From Harmothoe impar (taxonomy: Eukaryota; Annelida; Polychaeta; Phyllodocida; Polynoidae), in assembly GCA_947462335.1 (NCBI GenBank), contig OX381709.1:70362609-70426608 (forward strand): a DNA stretch of 64,000 bases. Reading direction: 5' to 3'. This document shows, piece by piece, positions 55,954 to 64,000 of the stretch. Numbering within the stretch: position 1 is the first letter of the stretch; each line of letters begins with the position of its first letter. The notes under the pieces are model-generated. The model was not told where the DNA came from and made no database searches. It saw only the letters and a list, made by a program, of their open reading frames with translations. The translations under genes were made by a program, and so were the position numbers.

Positions 55954-57290
55954 GTAAGTTAAAGCCTTGTATGTTACTATATATGGTTGTATCATATTAC
56001 ACTTAACATGCTTTACCTTAACTCCTTAAGGGGCACATCGTTTTTCAATATGAAATGGCCTTTATCGTTGTGATGTATGAATGCAGCCCTGGTTAGTAAC
56101 TTCCTGGCTGGCTACATTCAAGCATCTTGTCAATCCAACGGTGCCAATGCATTCCTGAAGGGTCAGTATTGTGTATGAATGCTGCCCTGGTTAGTAGACT
56201 TGTTAGTGCTGCATTCACGCATCATGATGATAAAGGCCATTTCATATTGATGAACAATACGGTTCTTAAAGGATTAAGACTCATCATATAAATATATGTG
56301 TGACACGACAGTCTCTTTAGTTTGATATCAGCAGCGGTATCATACTTTGTGGCGCATGAAGAGAATTCTGCTTATTTCTCGCCACTGTGAAATTATGGTC
56401 TTTTGTCTACAAATCGTGATGAAATCAGAATAAATGGACCTAAGGTTACGATATAATTTTAAATAATTGATTCATATGTTAGTTTGTCTCTCCATAGTAT
56501 TGATCTTTGCCAGAGGATTTAGCAGAGTACTGTTGGGCACTACTGGCACCCTAAGGAGTCCCTCCACCTTGTGCTATTCCTGTAAACGTTATAAGAATCT
56601 TTCTTTACTTATCCTTGGAATAGGGTCTTCATCACACATCACTTAGATACTATTGATGTTTATCCTATAAACATCATCCACCATTGATGTTTATCCTATA
56701 AACATCAATGGTGGAATGATTTAGGATTATGTTGGTGTTACTGGCATGAGAGAAGGTATTACTGGCACTCTGATGTTTTGTCAAGAGAAAGATTTAGTTT
56801 TACAAAATAAAATACTGACCATGTCATGGACACACTCTTATGTGTTGTCCATGAATGAATCGAAATTAGATACATCCTGAAATCCCACTCCCCCAAATCA
56901 TTGATATACACTCAAACACCATCCTGGACCACACACCAGTGAAAATTGAAGCTGAAAATCTGAATCCGATCCCTCTACATAAAACCTAAAAAAACAACAT
57001 AAGTACACCAATTTTGAGCTTACTCACTCAATGATGATAATTTCCAAGTGAACTATCCTAATTGGAATTGGGTTACAATTTTGTCATTTAGGGGAACAGG
57101 GATGTTTCCAAAGAAATTCTTAAATGGTCATTGGCTACCCTGAGCTGGTTTGCCTAGCAGGACATCCACACGACGCTGCCAGGGTGCCAGTAGTCCCACC
57201 TCCTCTTCCAGTAATAACCTACGGTACTCCATGAAGGAGGGTGGGTCTTAACTAGCAGACTCTTTTGTTCATTTGCTATTTTTATACTAT
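55954..57290. other. Repeats after the last recognised exon
   Basis: A palindromic GCATAGT copy (about 56,020-56,278); a perfect hairpin near 56,672-56,715 (ACCATTGATGTTTATCC / GGATAAACATCAATGGT); and a loose inverted pair GGGCACTACTGGCACCCTA (56,535) / GGGTGCCAGTAGTCCC (57,181), which may bound a decayed element. Confidence 0.5.
56020..56278. mobile_element. Palindromic GCATAGT repeat, copy
   Basis: Left CTTAACTCCTTAAGGGGCAC, followed by ATCG; right CAATACGGTTCTTAAAGGATTAAG. GCAGCCCTGGTTAGTA and TGCTGCATTCACGCATCATG lie inside. Confidence 0.65.
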
Positions 57291-57409
57291 AGTACAAGCA
57301 ATATGTGCATGATTTTCAAGGCAGTGTGAATTTTTTCATAAAAGCAAGAGACTTGGCATGTCTCAAGTCCATATCCACACCAAAAAAATCAGAGGTGGGG
57401 CCACTGCAA

Positions 57410-58200
57410 AATATCGTTATTTTGCCTGTAGCGGCCATTTTAAGTCGGCCATTACCAAAAAATCTGTTTTCTTAAATCAAGCAGCAACTAAATACAGTAC
57501 TGCAACAAAAAAGGTGTCTAGACCCATGTTTTCAGGGTCATAGAATATAATTATGCAATGAGGAATGGGGTAGTATGGCTAGTTTGACTATGGTGACCAT
57601 TTTGGTTCCGCCATTACCAAAAACTGTGTGGTCTTTGATAACTTCACAACCAAATGGAGTATTGAAGCAAGAAAGGTGTCTATACCCACATTTCCAGGGT
57701 CAAGGAATAATGTGATGCCATCAGAGAATGTTAATTATGCAATGTTTTACCAGGAAGCTGTTTCACCTCAAATGACAAAAAATTGTGGACCCCACAAATG
57801 CTATATGGACTACGGCGAAACATATTTTTCTCAATTACTTCGTAACTAGATGTAGTACTGCCATAAATAAAGTATCTATACCCATGTTTTCAGGGGCAGA
57901 GAATATTATTATGTTAGTAGAAAAGATAATTTACGCCTAGTTTGACGATGGCGGCCATTTTCTTTGGCCATTACCCAAAAACATATATTCTTGAATTACA
58001 TCACAAAGACTCAGAGCATTGCAACAAACAAGGTTTTTATACCCATATTTCCATGGTCCATTGTGCCATCAAAACATGTCTATAATGCATAGTATGTCCA
58101 TGGCAGCCATTTTTGCGTGTCCATTAGGGGCCTACCAAAAATCACATTTTCTCAATTGCTTCCTAACCATGGGTAGCAATGCAATAAAGATGGTACGGTA
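57410..58200. repeat. Degenerate tandem array of a 155-180 bp unit
   Basis: The motif GGCCATTTT...GCCATTACCAAAAA...(aa)TTACTTC recurs about five times (near 57,430, 57,593, 57,770, 57,947 and 58,105), each followed by TATACCCA(T/C)(G/A)TTT(T/C)CAGGG-like sequence. Part of it forms the left arm of the 57.3-62.4 kb inverted repeat. Confidence 0.65.
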
Positions 58201-59912
58201 GCAAACCCCATATTACCATGGTTTTTATGGGAATGATACATGAATAAGCAAGCATGAGGGTTGGTCATCCAGGGCAAAGGCACAAGGTGCAGCCGAGTGC
58301 CCATGGATAACCAGGCTGAGTGCTCCATGGCAGAAATCTGTTAGTGCACTCCCTGCTGTATATGGGCACACTATCTCATTCAACAAGATTAATACCATGG
58401 TAGTGAAGGCCTGATGAAGTTGTGCACAATTCATACCAATTATCAGCTGTATACACATGTAACAAAAGGTCAGACCTTTATCCAAACAAGATTACCAGAG
58501 GAAAGGTGTCTGTGGTCTGTCCCTCTTAATGCTGCTTTCATCAGATCATATGGTGTGTTCTTCAATCACTAATGGAACTTGATAGAATTAGAGGTGTATA
58601 GCTAGGTCTAAGTTGCATTGACAACATGTCATTATGGTTATAAACAATGAAAATGATTCCATTTCACCCATGAGAATAACAAGGAACAACAAAGATGACA
58701 CCTGGTGTCAAAACCATGCACTATTCGAACCTGACAAAGTGATAATGGTTATGTTTGAAGATGTGTGAGTGTGTGCCAGAAGGGAAACTAGGTGACACTG
58801 CATCACACAAATACCTGTTATGTGTGACACCAGGTGTCATCAAAGTTGATTATACCCCTTTTCCTGATTAAAAAGAATGATTTTCTTTAGCTATAAGTAT
58901 CTCAACAGGGTCTCAATATATTCTGAATCAGACAATGCACCTGTCCTTCTGTTAACATTCATTATGTATATAAATAGATGCTAAATTATTTTAATGAAAG
59001 CAGCATTAAGAGGTCCAGATGCTAGACACCTTTCCTCTGGTCATCATGTTTGGATAAAGGCCTGGCTATCTCCTGCTGCTCATGTGAACTCTAATGTTGA
59101 TGGTTATAATGGTACATATATTTATCAGCCCTATGTTGAAATGCTAGGAACCTGATCGAATGAGTTTGTACAAACCAGCAGCACACACACCAATAGTGTG
59201 CTATGACTATCTATGTCAAATACTGCTGGTTGTAAAAAGTATTACAGTATTTCCTATCTAGTAGTAATTCATAATGAAATTAAAAATACATGACTAAACA
59301 TTTTGGTTTAGGGCATTATATATTTTGTCATTTGGTGTGAATAAGCTTTTGAAAAAACTGTCAGAACTGTGTGAATCTGTTCCATGGAACACTGTGTCAG
59401 TGTGTGTGAGTCTGTTACATGGTATACATGTCACACAAAATGCACGAAATGAGCACACAGTTCCAGGGGTAAAACAGGGTGAAACAATCTGGAACTAATT
59501 TGCTGGGTGGGCACTAATGCACACTGGTTATCCAGTTTAGGCACTGATTTGAGTGCCTGAAGTGGATAACCGTGGTATAAAGAATGATATTATGCTGGTA
59601 AGGTGTATGTCATAAGGCAGCAGTATTTGGTACACCATTAAAGAGATCCCTCCATTCTTTCTGTAGCTCTACACCATAACTCCTCCTGGATCTCCTCTAC
59701 CATCTCTGACCCCATCTTCAGTATTGTCAGTTCTCATCTCAGCCATCAAACCATTACTTCCTAAGGTCTAATCCCTCCTTCAGGATACCCCTCCTCAAGG
59801 GTCACCATGTTTGAAATGTAAAAGCTATTGGGACAATGTTAATCACTAACAACCATCATCTCATTATGCAGCCCCTCCTGTCAAAATGCCACCTCAATAT
59901 CAATGTCCCACC

Positions 59913-60276
59913 AGTGTTGCCGAAATGACATCGGCACATTGGTTTTTGCAAATGTAGAATCATAATGGCCGATGTAAGGCCATTAGACATCGGCCACAAT
60001 GGCCGGCCATGATCTCAGCTTTCTGACAGTGAAAGATTTTTTCAAATATTCCCATTAGCAGCAGAGTTAGGTACATCCAACTTATAAGCGTATTTTTCAG
60101 TGAATTTAATCACTTTCAAATCGATTTTGTTGCTGTTATTAAAGAATTATCAAGATTTGTATTCATTTGTATGAAAAGAGGGATGATGTGGCCTGTGTAG
60201 AAGGTAAATGGCCTGTGTAAGATCTCGCAACACAGGCCACATTGGCCTGTGTGCAAAAAAAGTTTCCGACAACACT
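59913..60276. mobile_element. hAT-like MITE, 364 bp, TSD GTCCCACC
   Basis: Inverted ends AGTGTTGCCG and CCGACAACACT, flanked by an exact 8-base duplication GTCCCACC (59,905-59,912 and 60,277-60,284). hAT transposons make 8-base duplications and have CAGTGTTG-like ends. The interior holds GGCCGATGT / ACATCGGCC and CAGGCCAC palindromes. It has no coding capacity. Confidence 0.85.
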
Positions 60277-60389
60277 GTCCCACCCTTCATCTTAAGGTAC
60301 TTCCTGCCAATATCTCACCCTCCCTCTCAAAGTACCTCCTCCCAGTCAATGTCCCTGCTTGCCTCTCCCTGCCAGAAAGGGGCACACAC

Positions 60390-60880
60390 TGCAAGTAAAG
60401 AAGGAGGATGGCATTGAGGAGCAGGGAGGCATCGGTAATCAGGGAGATTTTGAACAAGAGATAGAAGAGGACGGTTTGGATACTTCAGAGGAATGTTGTT
60501 AGACCGGCAATGAGATTTCAAAAATCCTGGAGAAGTGATAGATGCTCAGGGATGCTAGAAGATGCTAGAGCTGAGATAGGGGAGGCTGGAAGAGAGCGTG
60601 GGATGCTGGAGGAGGATAGGGGTGACTCGATGAGGATAGTGACTACTGCAGGAGGATATGGGGATATCGGAGCAGAAGGGATAAGGGAGGGAAGATGGTT
60701 TGATAAAAAAAGAGAGAGAAGGGGAATTACATGGAGGTGAGGGGATGTGGATATGAAGGGAATATGGTAAATGTAGGTAACATGGAAGTTCAGTGGACTT
60801 GGGAGGGGATAGGATAGGACACAATGATAGGGCAGGATAAAGGAGGAAAGAGTGTTTGACATAGGGACATGGGCATTTTT
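60390..60880. other. Purine-rich tract, no gene
   Basis: Strongly A/G-rich on the + strand (GGAGGATAGGGG-type motifs), with CT-rich sequence before it (59,640-60,380). The 191- and 126-codon minus-strand Ser/Pro/Leu/His frames through it reflect this bias, and I do not call them genes. Confidence 0.5.
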
Positions 60881-62435
60881 GTGTGAATCTATGGATGCCC
60901 TTGGGACTTGAGTGTAAGTGCCTAGGTTGATACACTGATGCAGGTCTTGAAAATATAGGGGACTCTCAAAGAGTGTGCATGGGCGAGGCTTGGCTACCAG
61001 ACCAAGGTTATTCATTTCCCGGCACTGGCTGACCAATGTTTCTCTATACAACTCCTTTTTGTGGGGATCTCTGTTATCAAAGGTTCTATACACTATTAAC
61101 AGGCTGTAACATCATTTAACACCCTATAGAGGGTTGGTTAAGTATCTTCTGATTGCCTTCGTGTGTACTTAAGTTCTAGCTAGGTCTGTGTAATAGGAAA
61201 TCTCATAGGCATAGGCAACCAGGCTTATGTCCAAAATTCATTAAACAGGCAATACGACCAAAGGGAAATCAAGACCTACCTGCCACAGTGTCATATTGGG
61301 TGGTATTCTATGTTAAAATCTGCTAGTAGTATCTAAAAAGGCTGATTAGATGGTGCCCTACATATACCACCTATGCCTTAGCACTGTGGGAAACCCGGGA
61401 GGACACACACCTCATTCTAGGTGCTCATTGCATATAAGGGTGTAATATTAAGTGTCCCATATGAGATTGTGGAAGGATAGGAACCTCTCGCCATACTTCT
61501 CACCTTGCTCTCACCATAAATAGGTTCTCCAAGAACTATCTTGAACCTATCCCCATACTTGTCCCCTCCTCCATCCCCTGTTCCCAACCCATCAATCTGG
61601 GTTGGGCAGGATCAAACTGTATAAGACAGAGGGATGAGGCCAATCACTACCCTTCCAGTCATAATATCATGCATCATAGCTCATTATGTGATGCTCAAAT
61701 GTCAATGGGATGGGGCTCTCAGCCCTCCCCCACCAGGAGCACTTAGCCTCGTTTTTCAGGAGGCCGTTTCACCTCAAATCAAAACAATTTATTGAGGCCT
61801 GTAAATGATATATGGACCCCCTCAAATGCTTTATGGGTGCCGCATAGGTATGCTTAATCACAGGGTAATCAACCATCATAATTACTGGTATAAAGCATTT
61901 GCCACACCCATAAAGCATTTGCCATAGTCCACATAGCATTTGTGGGGTACACAAATTATTGTCATTTAAGGTGAAACAGCTTCCTGGTGAAACTATAAAA
62001 AATTAACATTCTCTGATGGCATCACATTATTCCTTGACCCTAGAAATGTGGGTATAGACACATTTCTTGCTTCAATACTCCATTTGGTTGTGAAGTTATC
62101 AAAGACCACACAATTTTTGGTAATGGCAGAACCAAAATGGCCACCATAGTTAAACTAGCCATACTACACCATTTCTCATTGCATAATTATATTCTGTGAC
62201 CCTGAAAACATGGGTCTAGACACCTTTTTTGTTGCAGTACTGTGTTTAGTTGCTGCTTGATTTAAGAAAACAGATATTTTGGTAATGGCCGACTTAAAAT
62301 GGCCGCCACGGCCATAATAATGGGTTTTCTCAGTGGCCCCACCTCTGAAATTCATAACATGGATATGGAGTACAAGCCTGAGAAGTTTCATGCTTTTATG
62401 AAAAAATTCACACCTATTTCACATATTGCCTGGAC

Positions 62436-63300
62436 TACTATGGCAGATCCCCATTACATCCCTGCATTTCGATGTTATTGTTTTCAGCTTTCAATCTGAT
62501 TGAACTTTCCTGTTCTATGCATGGAAAATATAGTACAGATACTCTACGTTTGGCAGGAGAATTCGATACAAGGCATTATACTGGCTGTGATCAAGTATCC
62601 AGAGACATCTGAGCATTTGGTATGGGCGAAGTTAGAATGGGCTTTCACAAATGGGAATTGTTTGTCCCCTGTCAATGTATACACCCTGGAATCTATCTAT
62701 ATTGGCCGTTTCCTCAGTGCTTTTCTATATACAAATATTTTTCTAGTGTGTATTTGCTCTGCCATGTCCGCTCTACTTTCAATGAAATATGTTCTAGTAT
62801 CCCGACAGACTAAATTTGTATATTTAAGGAAATGGGAATATTTGCTTCTGATATACCTTATGAATATGTAAGTGTGCAAATGGTCGGGCAATATACAATC
62901 GCGACAATCCAAGCAGACGGTATCTTATTCACACTAAGAAACTGATTGGCTACTACACCACTGGGTATTTTATCACTGCCACTGGCTATTTGTATCACTG
63001 CAATATGATATTACATTACTACGCACTAGCCGATATAGCAACAGCGTACCTTTAAATAGCTTGTTGTTGAATCCTGCTAAATAAGCGAGTGAATTCGTTT
63101 GGCAGCCTACTGGGAAAATGTCACTAATAATAGGGGTGGGAGGAAATATAGCGAAATTTCATCCGAGAGTTTAAGAATATCAGTCCTTTAAGAGTTTGTA
63201 ATTGGATGTATAGCAGTTCTCCCAGCTGAGGCTGTGAAGCCATAGAGTAGGGCGGTATAGGCCATACTGGCTTCATTCTGGGATTGAGTGAAGAGCCCAA
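62436..63300. other. No gene recognised
   Basis: A + frame at 62,500-62,871 (123 codons) is hydrophobic (FLSAFLYTNIFLVCICS...) but has no recognised family or splice support. Confidence 0.35.
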
Positions 63301-63302
63301 TA

Positions 63303-63510
63303 AGGGCAGCACAGTGCTGTTACACTCTTTTGTCATGATACAGAAATGCAGCACTGGCAATTAGCTCACCAGTGAAGCATTCATGCATCAGGCCACTATG
63401 TGTGGCATCTTGATGAAGGCAGCATTGAATACAGGCACTGTGTTAGTGTATCATCACAAGAAAGTGCCATGAAGCCTTCAGGCATCATGCCTTCTTTACA
63501 GGGCTAAACC
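63303..63510. mobile_element. Palindromic GCATAGT repeat, degraded copy
   Basis: Left GGGCAGCACAGTGCTGTTAC; GAAATGCAGCACTGGC / CACCAGTGAAGCATTCATGC hairpin; right end CTTTACAGGGCTAAACC. Confidence 0.55.
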
Positions 63511-64000
63511 AGAAATAATTCATCCGTTTCCATGAACCGAATCAACCCTATACAATGGCCCACTAAGGTCTGCTCTCAGATAGGACGCATTATAAGGGCC
63601 AATGGATATAAAGCCCACATCCCACAACGCGAGAGAGGGCTGGAAAATGTTGTTTATTAGGAAACTATGACCTCTTAGCCGATATTAGAGGGATGTATCT
63701 GCTAAGAGGGAGCCAGTATCGGCTGAGAGGGGGGTCAAAATCGCAATATATATTAATATCACAATATATATCAATATATAAAATATCTACGGGTACCAAC
63801 CTCCCTTCTGAATCAGCCCTAAGAAATCCAGAGGTGTCCTTCATTATTGGTCTTAGCTGCCTAGCAACAGGCACACTATTGATGATTGTGCTTAGCAACA
63901 GTACAGTAATGCCACCCTAGTCCGGGCGATGATAGTCTGTGTACTACACCATCCGGGCAGGGTTCCTACAGCACCAATCTAATTACACTATAACAGTATA
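63511..64000. other. No gene recognised
   Basis: Short AT-rich segment with ATATATCAATATATA-type runs near 63,750-63,785. The collagen gene may continue beyond this edge, but nothing here shows it. Confidence 0.4.

Larger units (their letters stand above)
57295..62435. mobile_element. Large inverted-repeat structure, arms of about 0.5 kb
   Basis: The left arm (about 57,298-57,845) and right arm (about 61,905-62,429) are reverse complements over about 500 bases with moderate divergence. Examples are GTGTGAATTTTTTCATAAAA / TTTTATGAAAAAATTCACAC and the ACCAAAATGG(C/T)C... segments. A second inverted pair lies inside (about 58,465-58,545 and 58,980-59,065: TTAATGCTGCTTTCAT / ATGAAAGCAGCATTAA). 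No transposase is visible. I read it as a non-autonomous transposon or a foldback repeat cluster. Confidence 0.65.

Noticed and set aside
59667..59720. 54-base phase-1 frame after a good acceptor, as a possible next collagen-gene exon
   Set aside because: It does not encode Gly-X-Y, its donor is weak, and it lies in CT-rich repetitive sequence inside the 57-62 kb inverted repeat.
60518..61093. 191-codon minus-strand Ser/Pro/His-rich frame
   Set aside because: Caused by the purine-rich + strand. Two overlapping frames are both open, which indicates composition rather than coding.

Overview
This is a stretch of animal genomic DNA, not bacterial. It has spliced exons with GT-AG borders, long introns, many short inverted-repeat transposons, AT microsatellites and tRNA-derived repeats. 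A collagen gene plus a fragment resembling a nicotinic/Cys-loop receptor point to a metazoan. The dense mix of small DNA transposons suggests an invertebrate, perhaps a marine one such as a lancelet, but the species cannot be fixed from the sequence.

The one gene I can model well lies on the + strand from about 30.92 kb to at least 55.95 kb. A TATA box near 30,925 precedes a 1,589-base first exon. That exon encodes a signal peptide, a Thr/Ser/Asn-rich ectodomain with about 16 N-glycosylation sequons, and a 16-unit Ser-His-Thr-Pro repeat. A 116-base linker exon shifts the phase from 2 to 1. After it come ten short exons (9 to 192 bases), all phase 1 at both ends, most of them encoding Gly-X-Y collagen triplets. 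The model gives at least 799 residues in the window. The C-terminal end is not found and probably lies beyond 64 kb, so the gene is partial here.

Left of this gene (1-30.9 kb) coding evidence is sparse. A CpG-rich, promoter-like block sits at about 0.95-1.27 kb. Exon-like pieces at 6.1-7.1 kb resemble the first half of a Cys-loop receptor ligand-binding domain, but their phases do not join and the rest is missing, so they may be a relic. The remainder is repeats: a 2.7 kb CACTG-ended element carrying a nested CCCAG-ended one, a 0.95 kb relative carrying a TA-flanked MITE, foldback elements, tandem duplications, a tandem pair of tRNA-Val-derived units and duplicated blocks.

The introns and the right end (56-64 kb) hold more of the same: about 17 copies of a palindromic repeat that ends in TTAAAGGGTTA-like sequence, small MITEs with clear target-site duplications, a 30-base minisatellite, and a 5 kb inverted-repeat structure with a hAT-like MITE inside.

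The most informative pattern is that at least nine elements of two families, ended by CCCAG or CACTG, are flanked by exact 2-base target duplications. Both termini fit the CMCWR rule of CACTA/EnSpm transposons. Several are nested, so insertion order can be read directly.
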